Origin: Thiorhodovibrio litoralis
GTDB lineage: Bacteria; Pseudomonadota; Gammaproteobacteria; Chromatiales; Chromatiaceae
DNA length: 64,000 nucleotides
NCBI RefSeq assembly: GCF_033954455.1
Contig: NZ_CP121473.1
Span: 372,001 to 436,000 of the forward strand
Direction of reading: 5' to 3'
Of this stretch, positions 47,371 through 56,559 are shown in pieces. The notes under the pieces were generated by a model. It had not been told where the DNA came from. It was given only the letters and a program-made list of their open reading frames with translations, and did no database searches. Positions within the stretch are counted from its first letter, which is position 1; every line of letters begins with the position of its first letter. The translations under genes and the position numbers were made by a program.

Positions 47371-48732
47371 GTGACTGAGGTTGGTTATCTACTTCTCGTG
47401 CTAGTGATGGCAGTCGCGTTCATCGTGCTTGCCACCTCACAGTTGAAGTGGCACCCCTTCATTGTCCTGTTGATGGCCTCCTATGGCATCGGCTTTGGCG
47501 CTGGCATGGACCCACTGGCCATCGGCGCCACCATCCGCTCCGGGTTCGGCAACATCCTCGGCTATATCGGCATCATCATCATCCTCGGCACTCTGATCGG
47601 TACCATCCTGGAGCGCACCGGGGCGGCGATTACCATGGCCAATGCGGTGCTCAGGCTGCTTGGCGGTCGCTTTCCGGGGCTGGCAATGAGCCTCATGGGC
47701 TACGTGGTCTCCATCCCGGTGTTCTGTGATTCCGGATTCGTCATTCTGTCATCGCTGAAACGGGCATTGGCGGAGCGGGCCAAGGTGTCGGCGGTGATGA
47801 TGAGCGTCGCCCTGGCCACTGGCCTCTTTGCCTCTCACACCCTGATTCCGCCAACCCCAGGCCCGATTGCGGCTGCCGGAAACCTGGGGCTGAGTGACAA
47901 GCTTGGGTTGGTTATCGTCGCCGGGATTCTGGTCTCCTTCGCGGCGGTATTGACCGGCTATGCTTGGGCGGTCTTTGTGGGTCAGCGCCTGAGCAGTGGC
48001 GAAGATGGCGCCAATTTTGACGAGGCGGCCTACGAAAAGGCTCTGAAGGAATACGGCAAGCTGCCCTCGGCGACCATGGCCTTTGCTCCGATCATGGTGC
48101 CCATCCTGCTGATTGCACTCGGTTCTGTCGCAGCCTTCCCCAGTCATCCTTTGGGCGAAGGCACCGCCTTTGCGATCATCAGCTTTCTGGGCAAGCCCAT
48201 CAATGCGCTGTTCATCGGCTTCTTTATCTCGCTGGGCCTGCTGCCGTCGTTGACCAAGGTGACCACCTACGATTGGATTGAGGACGGTCTCAAGAGCGCG
48301 GCCACCATCATCATGATCACTGGCGCCGGCGGCAGCCTCGGGACCATCCTGAAAGAGGCCAGCATCGGCGAGGTGCTGGGCAACGCATTGGCGAGTTACA
48401 ACCTCGGCATCTTCCTGCCGTTCGTGATCGCCGCAGCCTTCAAGACCGCCCAAGGGTCCAGCACCGTGGCCCTGGTCGCGACCTCAGCCCTGATCGCGCC
48501 GATGCTGCATTCGCTGGGACTGGATTCGACCGCTGGTCAGGTGTTAGCGGTCATGGCCATCGGCGCCGGGGCGATGACCGTATCTCATGCCAATGACAGC
48601 TTCTTTTGGGTGGTGGCGCAGTTCAGCAAGATGGACGTCAGCACCGCCTATCGGGCGTTGACGGTGGCGACCCTGATCCAAGGACTGACTGCGGTGGCGG
48701 TGGTGTACCTGATGTCGCTCGTATTGCTATGA
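47371..48732 (+). CDS. GntP-family organic acid (gluconate/glycerate) permease
   Basis: 453 residues, about 12-14 membrane segments. Motifs: SYGIGFGAGMDPLAIGATI, SIPVFCDSGFVIL and GAMTVSHANDSFFWVV. GntP transporters carry gluconate, glycerate or related acids by proton symport. GTG 47371 is preferred over GTG 47341 because GGGGGAG lies immediately upstream. The glycerate kinase gene overlaps its stop (ATGA), making glycerate a likely substrate. Confidence 0.92.
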   Translation: MTEVGYLLLVLVMAVAFIVLATSQLKWHPFIVLLMASYGIGFGAGMDPLAIGATIRSGFGNILGYIGIIIILGTLIGTILERTGAAITMANAVLRLLGGRFPGLAMSLMGYVVSIPVFCDSGFVILSSLKRALAERAKVSAVMMSVALATGLFASHTLIPPTPGPIAAAGNLGLSDKLGLVIVAGILVSFAAVLTGYAWAVFVGQRLSSGEDGANFDEAAYEKALKEYGKLPSATMAFAPIMVPILLIALGSVAAFPSHPLGEGTAFAIISFLGKPINALFIGFFISLGLLPSLTKVTTYDWIEDGLKSAATIIMITGAGGSLGTILKEASIGEVLGNALASYNLGIFLPFVIAAAFKTAQGSSTVALVATSALIAPMLHSLGLDSTAGQVLAVMAIGAGAMTVSHANDSFFWVVAQFSKMDVSTAYRALTVATLIQGLTAVAVVYLMSLVLL

Positions 48733-49937
48733 ACTCCCGCACTGCGATCAGGACCGGGCCGATGCGGGTCTTGGTGGCGCCAGATTCCTTCAAGGGAAGC
48801 ATGGACGCGGCGACCTTTTGTGACATCGCTGAGGAAGTGTTCAGTGCCTGTCTGCCCGACTGCGAGGTGCCCAGTTGCGAGGTGATTGGCCTCCCGATGG
48901 CGGATGGTGGCGGGGGGACCGCCGAGGCGATGGTGAGAGGCACCGGCGGCGAACTGCGGATGCTCACCGTGACTGGCCCCATGGGCACGCCGGTCGGGGC
49001 CAGTTACGGCCTGCTCGGCGACGGCCTGACTGCGGTGGTGGAGATGGCGCAGGCGTCGGGGCTGCCGCTGGTGCCACCGGGGACGCATGATCCGCTGCGG
49101 GCGACCTCCTATGGCACCGGCGAACTGATCGCCGAGGCACTGGGGCAGGGGGCTGAGCACGTCATCCTGGCGCTGGGCGGGTCGGCGACCAACGACGGTG
49201 GGATGGGCGCACTGCAGGCGCTGGGTTTCCGCTTTCTCGATCATGCCGGCGCCCCGGTTGCCCCAACAGCTGAGGCGCTGATGCAGATCAGGTCGGTGGT
49301 TACTGACGATCTCCATGTCAGGCTGGGCTCGGCTCGCTTTACTATCGCGTCGGACGTTACCAACCCCCTACTAGGAAAGCGCGGCGCGACCGCAGTCTAT
49401 GGTCCGCAGAAGGGGGCCGACGAAATGGCGCTGCGGCACTTGGAGCTGGGTTTGGCCCATTTTGCCGATCTCACCGACCAGGCGACCGGGACCGATCACC
49501 GCGAACACCCCGGCGCGGGGGCGGCCGGCGGCATGGGATTCGGGTTCTTGAGTTATCTCGGGGCCGCGCTGCGCAGTGGTTTCGAGGTCGTCGCCGAGAC
49601 CTACGGCCTGGAGCAGCGGCTCCAACAGGGCCATTGGGACCTGCTGATCACCGGCGAAGGACAGGTGGATTTTCAGAGCGTGCAGGGCAAGCTGGTCGGA
49701 CGACTGGCCGAGCTGGGGCAGGCGCACCAGATTCCGGTTCTTGTGTTGGCGGGCTCAATCAGCGGTGATTTGGAGGGCCTGTACCGCGCCGGTGTGACCA
49801 GCGTGTCAAGTATTGTCGAGGGGCCGATGACCCTGGAGCAAGCGATGCAGCAGGCGCCGATGCTCTTGCGGCGGCGCTTGACGGACCTGCGCCGATTGTG
49901 GCGGGTCCGGAGCTTGGTCTATCACGCAACGTCTTGA
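48729..49937 (+). CDS. Glycerate 2-kinase (GarK/GlxK family)
   Basis: 402 residues. VLVAPDSFKGSMDA at the N-terminus, MADGGGGTAEAM, LALGGSATNDGGMGAL and DVTNPLLG are GarK/GlxK signatures. It phosphorylates glycerate with ATP, feeding photorespiratory or glycolate/ureide-derived carbon into glycolysis. ATG 48729 overlaps the permease stop; ATG 48762 would begin at the conserved MRVLVAPDS. Permease and kinase form a glycerate uptake-and-use unit. Confidence 0.93.
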   Translation: MNSRTAIRTGPMRVLVAPDSFKGSMDAATFCDIAEEVFSACLPDCEVPSCEVIGLPMADGGGGTAEAMVRGTGGELRMLTVTGPMGTPVGASYGLLGDGLTAVVEMAQASGLPLVPPGTHDPLRATSYGTGELIAEALGQGAEHVILALGGSATNDGGMGALQALGFRFLDHAGAPVAPTAEALMQIRSVVTDDLHVRLGSARFTIASDVTNPLLGKRGATAVYGPQKGADEMALRHLELGLAHFADLTDQATGTDHREHPGAGAAGGMGFGFLSYLGAALRSGFEVVAETYGLEQRLQQGHWDLLITGEGQVDFQSVQGKLVGRLAELGQAHQIPVLVLAGSISGDLEGLYRAGVTSVSSIVEGPMTLEQAMQQAPMLLRRRLTDLRRLWRVRSLVYHATS

Positions 49938-50084
49938 TTTGGTCAATATCCATGGCAAACCGCAATCAATCGAAAAAATCGATCGGAAATGGCGATAAAT
50001 TCCGTTTCTTTCTTGCGATTTGGGGCTAAACTTGAGTGGAGAGGTATGGATTGGGTCGGTCGGTTTTTGACGCGGAGGTTCACC

Positions 50085-50501
50085 ATGACTGCGAAGGCTG
50101 CATCCGTTCGCCGGGATTCGCCACTGAAGGCCACGACTGATGGCAACATCACCGTCGGCAAGAGAGTGGTCTCCACCGACGAGGAGGGCTACCTGCTTGA
50201 GCCGGAAGACTGGTCCGAAGAGTTCGCCCTGGCCTTGGCCGAACGTGAAGGTCTGAAACTGACGCGCCGACATTGGGCGGTGATTCGCTATATGCGGGGT
50301 TACTTCAGTGACCACAACGTCCCCGTGGGCTGCGTCGATCTTGACACCATCCTGCATTTTCGCTCCCACTGGCCGCGGGTCCGCGGTCAGCCGCGTTGGT
50401 GGCCGGGGCTGTTTCCCGCCGGAGGACTGCGACGGCAGGGGCATCGGCTTGCCGGTCTGCCGCGCGTTGAGCACCACCATGGATGCCGGCTCGATCTCTG
50501 A
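50085..50501 (+). CDS. DsrC/TusE-family sulfur-carrier-like protein
   Basis: 138 residues. EEGYLLEPEDWSEEFALALA and KLTRRHWAVIRYMRGYFSDH are the DsrC/TusE core; LFPAGGLRRQGHRLAGLPR resembles the C-terminal arm. Only one C-terminal cysteine is present (HHHGC, followed by RLDL). The second DsrC cysteine position reads GHR, so it is TusE-like or an RspA-like paralogue rather than canonical DsrC. The middle (GCVDLDTILHFRSHWPRVRG) and C-terminal tail are divergent. CGGAGG is 6 bases before ATG 50085. It may relay persulfide sulfur or act as a regulator. Confidence 0.75.
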   Translation: MTAKAASVRRDSPLKATTDGNITVGKRVVSTDEEGYLLEPEDWSEEFALALAEREGLKLTRRHWAVIRYMRGYFSDHNVPVGCVDLDTILHFRSHWPRVRGQPRWWPGLFPAGGLRRQGHRLAGLPRVEHHHGCRLDL

Positions 50502-50581
50502 TCGCGCGAGCCTTTTCAAGCATTCGTCTAAAGCCACCGGGGTTGAGCCATTCGTTTCAAGCCATCCGGTGCTATTCATCG

Positions 50582-50821
50582 CTAGGTCGCCAAGCGTGTT
50601 CCTTTGCCCTTGACCAGCGCTTCCCAGTTCGCGTACGGGGCAGGTGGGCGGTAGCTGAAGGTTTTGCGGTCGTAGTGACCGGAGATGGTGGTGATGACGC
50701 GCATCAGATCGGTCGCCGCGGCTTTCACGCCGTCTTCCGTCACGCGCGCGCCGGCCCAATCGTCGTTACCGGGCCAGGAGACATGATCCCAGGCGACCAG
50801 GCTGTAGAGGCGGCAGTTGCT
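50582..50821 (-). pseudogene. C-terminal fragment of a paralogue of the 54351-55430 gene
   Basis: On the minus strand, about 79 codons read NCRLYSLVAWDHVSWPGN, GARVTEDGVKAAATDLM and YANWEALVKGKGTRLAT then a stop. They match the C-terminus of the protein at 54351-55430 with many substitutions but no frameshift. The N-terminal three quarters are missing. This is a truncated old paralogue, not a recent copy. Confidence 0.8.
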
Positions 50822-50945
50822 GCCAAAACCGGGGATGACTGTGACGGTCAGCTATCAGGGCCTGCCCGGTGATCCCAGTATCAGCGTTGGTTTCGACTGA
50901 GGCGAGCAACCGACGCCTTGGGACCATAGATTCAATTGATAAGGC

Positions 50946-50999
50946 TCGGCTTTGTGCGCTTCGATCATGGCGTTATCCACAGTCTTCAGCCCCTGGCGG
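50946..50999 (+). pseudogene. Fragment of a paralogue of the 52890-53312 gene
   Basis: Reads GFVRFDHGVIHSLQPLAA, matching RFVRFDHGGICGFEPLPA of the gene at 52890. It ends where the convergent NCS2 permease gene ends. Only about 18 codons remain. Between it and the fragment at 50582-50821 an unrelated short frame (TVSYQGLPGDPSISVGFD) may be another gene remnant. Confidence 0.6.
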
Positions 51000-52805
51000 C
51001 TAATGCTCGAACCGGAGTTGCAGATAGGTCAGCTTGCCGCGCTTGCCCACGCGAATCCGATCAGCCAGACGCTTGAGCATGATCAGCGGCAGCGCATCCA
51101 GCGCGCGCTCGAGCCGTTCGTCATCCTCGTCTTCCATGATGCTCGCGAGGTCGACCTGATCGACCTCCGGGGCCATGCTCAACGCTAGGCCCTCGTAGGA
51201 GAGCGTGAATTCCAGGAAGAATTCATCGAACGCCGCCTCCAGCAGCAGCGGCGGTGAGTCAGGCTGGCGCAGTGGCTCGATCAGCTCGATGGCTTCACCG
51301 AGGCTTTGGGCGGCGCGGGCGATGACAATGCGCCGCGCGCCCCATGCTGTGCCCTGGCTGTCGACAAAATCCTGAGCGGCGGCGACAGGCGTCCGCTCGG
51401 GCACCGGGAAGTTCGCGCGCTGCTTCACGCCGATTTGAAAGACGGCATTGAGCACCACGGCGACGATGGCGGCGACCGCCAAGGAGGATGCCAGCAGCGG
51501 CTCGGCCCAGGACGGCGCCGTCGCGGGAAGTTCGGGAAGAACCACGATGGCCATGCCGGCGACGATGGCCAGCCCGACCACGAATACTCGACGCGGGTTG
51601 AGCAGGCGCGACAGGATGAGCTCCATACCCGCCACGATCAGGTAGCCGGCGGTGTAGATGAGGATGGCCCCAACCACGGCGCGCGGAGTGTTCGCGATCA
51701 GCGCGCTAACCTGTGGCATAAAAGCAAACACCAGCAGGAACAGACCGGCGATGAGCCCCACTCGCCGCGCCGCGACGCCGGTGGCGAAGGCGAGGCCGAT
51801 ATTGGCCGAGGAAATTCCGGTCGACGGCGTTCCCGTCAGGCCGGACAGCAAGGTCGCGATCCCTTGCGCAAAAATCCCGCGACTGACCATCGGCAGGTCG
51901 GCGCGGCGCCAATCGGCGTCGTTCATCTTGTCCAATGTAAGCAGGTTGCCGAAGTTATCGACGGCGTTCACCACTTCCACCATCACCATGGGCAGCGCGG
52001 CGGCCATGACGAGCACCGGCGTCGGCAGTTCGGCCAACGGTAGATCAAACAGCGGCAGATCGAACAGACGTGCCGCCGACTCGGACGGCTCGGCCTGGCC
52101 TAGGTCAAGACCGAAAACCACCGTGACCAGGTAACCGCCGCCCACGCCGATTAAAACCGCATAGTTGCGCCAGCGCTGACCGCCCCAAATGGACAGGGCG
52201 ATGATAATCATCAGCGTGAGCCCCGCCACCAGCGCGGCGGAGCCGTCGATAACAACAGCCCCAGCGGTGAGACCGAGGCTGCGCTCCACGCCACCCTGCA
52301 CCAGGGACAGACCGAGCATGGTCACCACCACGCCGGTGACCTCCGGAGGAAAGATCGAGCGCAGCCGCGATACCCCGCGCGATAACAGCAAGACGAGGAT
52401 GCCGCCGATGAGCAATCCTCCGGCCGCGGCCTCCAGGCCCAAGGTGCCGGCGACGGCAATGAAGGTCCCCAGGGTCACAGGCGTTGGGATATGAACCACG
52501 AGATGACCCGCTCCAAACCGGGTGGCGCTTGCCTGCAACAGGGTCCCGACCGCCGCGACCAGGATGCAGGTGGACACGAACTCCTGGACAGCGCCGCCGC
52601 TCAAGCCCAATTCGCTGGCGGCGATCACCCCGTAAACCGAGAGCATCAGAGCGAGGAGCGCATGCTGCAGCCCCAGTGCGAGGGTCATGCCAAGCGGCGG
52701 CGCCTCGTCGACTGCATAGAGCATGTCGCGCGGCTTGCTGAGGGAGCGCGGATTGGGCTTGGGCAGCCAGCGATTCAGCCAGCGGGTATGGATGTTTTCG
52801 CCCAT
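51000..52805 (-). CDS. NCS2 xanthine/uracil-type permease with C-terminal ATPase-like domain
   Basis: 601 residues. Membrane core about 30-470 with LALGLQHALLALMLSVYGV, NAVDNFGNLLTLDKMND and GTPSTGISSANIGLAFATG typical of nucleobase:cation symporter 2. The last ~130 residues (QDFVDSQGTAWGARRIVIAR, AAFDEFFLEFTLSYEG) are soluble and resemble a GHKL/anti-sigma-like fold, giving a long architecture. ATG 52805 has AGGAG 8 bases upstream; an earlier ATG at 52853 would add 16 residues. Substrate not predictable. Confidence 0.87.
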   Translation of the reverse strand: MGENIHTRWLNRWLPKPNPRSLSKPRDMLYAVDEAPPLGMTLALGLQHALLALMLSVYGVIAASELGLSGGAVQEFVSTCILVAAVGTLLQASATRFGAGHLVVHIPTPVTLGTFIAVAGTLGLEAAAGGLLIGGILVLLLSRGVSRLRSIFPPEVTGVVVTMLGLSLVQGGVERSLGLTAGAVVIDGSAALVAGLTLMIIIALSIWGGQRWRNYAVLIGVGGGYLVTVVFGLDLGQAEPSESAARLFDLPLFDLPLAELPTPVLVMAAALPMVMVEVVNAVDNFGNLLTLDKMNDADWRRADLPMVSRGIFAQGIATLLSGLTGTPSTGISSANIGLAFATGVAARRVGLIAGLFLLVFAFMPQVSALIANTPRAVVGAILIYTAGYLIVAGMELILSRLLNPRRVFVVGLAIVAGMAIVVLPELPATAPSWAEPLLASSLAVAAIVAVVLNAVFQIGVKQRANFPVPERTPVAAAQDFVDSQGTAWGARRIVIARAAQSLGEAIELIEPLRQPDSPPLLLEAAFDEFFLEFTLSYEGLALSMAPEVDQVDLASIMEDEDDERLERALDALPLIMLKRLADRIRVGKRGKLTYLQLRFEH

Positions 52806-52889
52806 GTTGGTCGCTCCTGTTCTCGCGTGCGCGGCGGGCATGGCGCAGTTCAATGGGTTATCCTGGCATCAGCGAGAGGACAGCATGCC

Positions 52890-53312
52890 ATGGCCGATAC
52901 CCGACTCATTCTCTATCACACCCAGCCCGTCAGCGCGCGCACGCGTTTTGTGCGCTTCGATCATGGCGGCATCTGCGGCTTTGAGCCCCTGCCAGCGCGA
53001 ACACACCTGGACGAAGATGACCCCGACATCGCCAGCAAGTTGGTCTCGCATCCGGCGTTTTTGCTGCGCGATGCCGAGAAACGGCTGCGGCTGGAGGCTG
53101 GCGCCTTGGAGGTGCATGCTGGTTTTCGCGCGACACCGATGTCACCGGGTGGCGCGATTGAGGTCAGACTGGCACGCTTCATCAGCCTGGACCCGCCCTT
53201 CGCGGAAGTCGCGGCGGTCGGCGGCGCCTTCATCGCCTTGACCGAGGCACGCGAGCTGCCGCCGGTGGAGTTGGAGTTACTCCGCCGCGCTTATCAACGC
53301 ATTCTTGGTTAG
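52890..53312 (+). CDS. Hypothetical protein, 140 residues
   Basis: Reads TRLILYHTQPVSARTRFVRF, PDIASKLVSHPAFLLRDAEK and FISLDPPFAEVAAVGGAFIAL. No signal peptide or membrane segment; mixed alpha/beta character. No family recognised. GAGAGGA lies 8-14 bases upstream of ATG 52890. A short paralogous fragment is found at 50946. Divergent from the NCS2 permease gene, 84 bases apart, so they may share a regulatory region. Confidence 0.75.
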   Translation: MADTRLILYHTQPVSARTRFVRFDHGGICGFEPLPARTHLDEDDPDIASKLVSHPAFLLRDAEKRLRLEAGALEVHAGFRATPMSPGGAIEVRLARFISLDPPFAEVAAVGGAFIALTEARELPPVELELLRRAYQRILG

Positions 53313-53416
53313 GCGGTGATCCAACTCCGCGGCATGAGCGCCGATTTCGATTCGGCTCTCGATGCGGTTCCCAAAGCCGCTCCCGATCCGGCTCCCGCTT
53401 CGGCCTTGGACGCCAC

Positions 53417-53752
53417 TCAGGCTGCTGAGTGACGGCGCGCATAATCATGCAAGGCGTCCGTGATCGGCTGATTCGCATAGTCAGACACGGCCTCAACTCC
53501 ACTCGCGGCCAGCTTCTCCCGCGGCGGGTCGCCGATCATGGCGACCAGCACCGCCTGGCAGTCGGCCACCGCATCGAGAATGCCACCGAGGGCGGAGCTG
53601 ATCGATTGCCCAGCCACACAGTATTGCTCGATGTCGCGCTGCTCCACCAACTGGCAATGCTCGGCGCTGAGCTCATAGATCAGAAACTGTCTGGCATGAC
53701 CGAAATGGGTGTCGATGGTCACACCGTCCTTGCTCGCAACCGCAACTTTCAT
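53417..53752 (-). CDS. NifX/NifB-like dinitrogenase iron-molybdenum cofactor family protein
   Basis: 111 residues. MKVAVASKDGVTIDTHFGHA followed by a small ribonuclease H-like fold (GILDAVADCQAVLVAMIGD, VSDYANQPITDAL) is the NifX/MTH1175 family, which binds iron-sulfur or molybdenum-iron clusters. The HFGHA motif carries a possible ligand histidine. Standalone copies occur outside nif clusters, and no other nif gene is in this window. The ~100 bases to its right on the map hold repetitive CCGGCTCCCG-type sequence and no gene. Confidence 0.85.
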   Translation of the reverse strand: MKVAVASKDGVTIDTHFGHARQFLIYELSAEHCQLVEQRDIEQYCVAGQSISSALGGILDAVADCQAVLVAMIGDPPREKLAASGVEAVSDYANQPITDALHDYARRHSAA

Positions 53753-53851
53753 GCGTTTTCCTCCAAGATTGTCCGCCAGTCAGCCACAGCCCCCGGCCCG
53801 GAGGTCGCGGCAACTCTGGGCCGGACCTGCGCAGTTAGGATCGTCCATTGC

Positions 53852-54304
53852 TTATCGCGCGGAACCAATGAGTTCAAGCGTTCGCTGATCCGGCACGCCG
53901 TCGAAATAGGCGTCAAGCAAGCGCTCAAAGACCGAGCTACCGCCAGAAGGCGGCGCGGGCAGGCAGTTGAACAGTGTGGCGCACGAGCGTAGCTTGATGT
54001 CATCCGGTGAGCCGAAGATGTCGTGCGCCGAGCGGCCGGTCACGCCGAGCACGGCCTCACAGCATTCCACCAGTCGCGATCCCAGTATCTCGTGCTGCAG
54101 ATAGGCTGCGGCTTCGGCGAGGCTCTTGATTGCATAATGCCGAGAAGTCGCGCTGAATCCGAGCCCGGCGAACTGCGGGAAGATGTACCACATCCAATGC
54201 GACTGCTTGCGCCCCGCGCGGATCTCGGACAATGCCTGATCGTAATGTTGCGCTTGGGCTTGCACAAAGCGATGCAGGTCATGCGGGTCGTTAAGTTCCA
54301 TCAT
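53852..54304 (-). CDS. DUF1810 family protein
   Basis: 150 residues. RFVQAQAQHYDQALSEIRAG, SHWMWYIFPQFAGLGFSATS and IFGSPDDIKLRSCATLF are the conserved blocks of DUF1810. Cytoplasmic, function unknown; relatives include ADP-ribosylation-related calpastatin-like annotations. Start at 54304 (tandem ATGs at 54304 and 54301). It is 46 bases downstream of the macro-like gene on the same strand, suggesting an operon. Confidence 0.88.
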   Translation of the reverse strand: MMELNDPHDLHRFVQAQAQHYDQALSEIRAGRKQSHWMWYIFPQFAGLGFSATSRHYAIKSLAEAAAYLQHEILGSRLVECCEAVLGVTGRSAHDIFGSPDDIKLRSCATLFNCLPAPPSGGSSVFERLLDAYFDGVPDQRTLELIGSAR

Positions 54305-54350
54305 CCCAGTGTCCAAGTGTATAGGTGTCCAGGTGCGGCCATGGCGCTGG

Positions 54351-55430
54351 TCAAGGCTGTGATGACAGCAGCAGGCGGGTGCCCTTGTCCTGGACCAGCG
54401 CTTCCCAGGTCGCGTAGGGGCTGGGTGGGCGATAGCAAAACGCCTTCGGGTCATAGTAGCCCGTGACGCCGGTGATCACTCGCATCAGGTCAGTGGCGGC
54501 GGCCTTGACGCCGTCGTCGGTTACGCGCGCGCCGGCCCAGTAGTCGTTGCCGGGCCAGGAGACATGATCCCAGGCGACCAGGCTGTAGAGGCGGCAGTTG
54601 CTCAAGTCCTCGCCGGCTTCGGCATAGCGCGGCGGCGGGCATAGCTGCGGTTTGAGCGCATTGCCTTGCAGGAAGGGGCGCACGCGCAGCGACAGCGATC
54701 CAAATTCGCGGCTTTGGTTGCTAGATTCCACATAGGGATCGTAATAGATCACGCGAATCTTGGGCAGACGCTCGGCGTGGCGCTCGAGCAGGGCTATCAG
54801 CGCATCGAGCAGTTGCAGCCCGAGCTGCCCGGAGAAGGGGCCGGCGAACTGCCCGCAGCCAAGACCGGGGACGGTGATCAGGGCGGACTGGCCGCGCGCG
54901 GCGGCATCGGCGTTAGCGTATTCGAACAGCGGCAGCAGGCGGCGCTCGTACAGGGCGCGATAGCCGGCTGGGTCGATCTGGCCGTCGCGGGTGACCGCGG
55001 CCCAATCGGCCGGCGTGCAGCCGCGACCATTGCGCAGCAGGGCCCCGGGGATGAAGAGCAGGGTGGCGGCAAAGGGGGGCTGATGGATGCTCGGTTCCTG
55101 ATGGCGCCCATCGTCAAATACCTGAACCGGCGCGGCCAGGCCGAGATCGCCGAGCAGTGACAGCTCGGCGGGGTTCCAGTCGCGCCCATCGCCATAGACG
55201 GCGGATTCGGCGAAGTATTGAGGGCGCTTGGTGTTGATGAGTCGTTGCAGGAAGTCCGCGTCGCTGAGCTGGCCCGATGCGAGATCGAGATCACCCAGGT
55301 CCGCGCGCAGACTGGCACCGGCGCGGTCGAGTCCCCGTTCGGCGAGCAGAAGGCGATAAGCGCTCAGGGCCTGGAGCGTATCCCGGTGGCAGAGCCATCG
55401 ATAAGGCGGGTTGGAGTGATCTTCGGGCAT
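54351..55430 (-). CDS. Conserved hypothetical protein with macro-domain-like motif
   Basis: 359 residues. A segment near 190-215 (ITVPGLGCGQFAGPFSGQLG) resembles the phosphate-binding loop of macro domains, and the C-terminus (SLVAWDHVSWPGNDYWAGAR) is conserved enough to survive in a paralogous fragment at 50582. Tyr/Trp-rich C-terminal third. No signal peptide. A role in ADP-ribose or nucleotide metabolism is a guess based on the motif and on the DUF1810 neighbour. GGAGGCTCC occurs upstream of the ATG. Confidence 0.7.
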   Translation of the reverse strand: MPEDHSNPPYRWLCHRDTLQALSAYRLLLAERGLDRAGASLRADLGDLDLASGQLSDADFLQRLINTKRPQYFAESAVYGDGRDWNPAELSLLGDLGLAAPVQVFDDGRHQEPSIHQPPFAATLLFIPGALLRNGRGCTPADWAAVTRDGQIDPAGYRALYERRLLPLFEYANADAAARGQSALITVPGLGCGQFAGPFSGQLGLQLLDALIALLERHAERLPKIRVIYYDPYVESSNQSREFGSLSLRVRPFLQGNALKPQLCPPPRYAEAGEDLSNCRLYSLVAWDHVSWPGNDYWAGARVTDDGVKAAATDLMRVITGVTGYYDPKAFCYRPPSPYATWEALVQDKGTRLLLSSQP

Positions 55431-55509
55431 GGAGCCTCCTGACCGAGGTGCCGAGAAACTCGACGCTGGCTATCCGATGAGGTGACAACCATAACCCAGG
55501 CAGCGGTCG

Positions 55510-56493
55510 CTAGACCACGGACGTGTCGCGTCCGGTAACCGTCGCCGGGCGCGCCTGCGCCGGACCACGGATGGCCTCCCAAAGGCTGATGATACGCGCG
55601 CGGTAGTCCGGTTCGTGCGCGGCGAGTTCGGCGTGCAGCCGCGGCAGGTTGTGATAGGGCACGATCGGATAAAGATGATGCGCGGTGTGATATTTCATGC
55701 CGTGCGGCTGCAAGATGTCGGCAAGCGGCGAGACGATGGTGTAGCTATCGCTCAGCTGGTCTTGCATGGTCGACGGCCGCTCCAATAGCTTTTCCAGTCC
55801 ATGCTCCAGCGGGATGCGTAGAGCGAGCAACAGCCAGCCGCCGGCGAGCACCAGGTACAACCAGGGCAGGGCCTCGGGGGCGAGAAGGCCAAGTACTAAC
55901 AGCAGGACCAGCGCGAAGCGGCTGCGGGCGACGATTTCGCGCCGGTGCCGTTCCTCGGGGATATTGGCCGTGTTAGCTCCACGGCGCCCGAGGTAATCGG
56001 CGATCACCGCCTCAGCCGTGGTGCCCCCGAGGCTGGCGGCGATGACTTGCAGCAGGCTCCAGAACGGCAGCACCAGCGGCGCAAGCAGCAGGACGACAAC
56101 CGCAAAGCCCGGATGATGCCGGACGAGCAGATATTGGGGATCGGCGGCGGTGCCGAATATGCCCCGCGCGTGGTGGGTCAGATGGGGCTTATGGAAGCGG
56201 ACCACCGGAAACAGGCTGATTGCCCCGACGGTGTGATCCCACAGCAGACGAAAATTGCGCATGCGCGGGTCTTGGTGATGGTGGACGATGTCGTGACCAA
56301 AGATACTGGCGCGCTGAATTGACATCACGGCCAGGAGGTAGGCCAGGGCGGTGCTTGGCACTCCCTCGGCATGCAGCAACCAGACAAAGCCGAGCACGAA
56401 GCCGCCAAGGTCGATGGCGAAGTCGCGATAGTAGCGGCGCAGGTCGAGCGCGAAGTGTTGTTTGTCGATTGACGCGGGGCGTGATGACGCCAT
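55510..56493 (-). CDS. Membrane fatty acid desaturase
   Basis: 327 residues. Three histidine boxes HDIVHHH, HKPHLTHH and HTAHH bind the di-iron centre; several membrane segments surround them. It would insert a double bond (or hydroxyl) into acyl chains. ATG 56493 has GGAGG 9 bases upstream; an ATG at 56514 lies before the ribosome-binding site. It is the last gene of a minus-strand run with an FMO and an MGDG synthase-like gene, pointing to membrane-lipid modification. Oxygen dependence is notable for a phototrophic sulfur oxidiser. Confidence 0.88.
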   Translation of the reverse strand: MASSRPASIDKQHFALDLRRYYRDFAIDLGGFVLGFVWLLHAEGVPSTALAYLLAVMSIQRASIFGHDIVHHHQDPRMRNFRLLWDHTVGAISLFPVVRFHKPHLTHHARGIFGTAADPQYLLVRHHPGFAVVVLLLAPLVLPFWSLLQVIAASLGGTTAEAVIADYLGRRGANTANIPEERHRREIVARSRFALVLLLVLGLLAPEALPWLYLVLAGGWLLLALRIPLEHGLEKLLERPSTMQDQLSDSYTIVSPLADILQPHGMKYHTAHHLYPIVPYHNLPRLHAELAAHEPDYRARIISLWEAIRGPAQARPATVTGRDTSVV

Positions 56494-56559
56494 TCGGAAA
56501 AACCTCCGCTGCATTCTCTGGAAACGACGTCACGGGCTGCGACGTCTTGGGGTGGTCAT

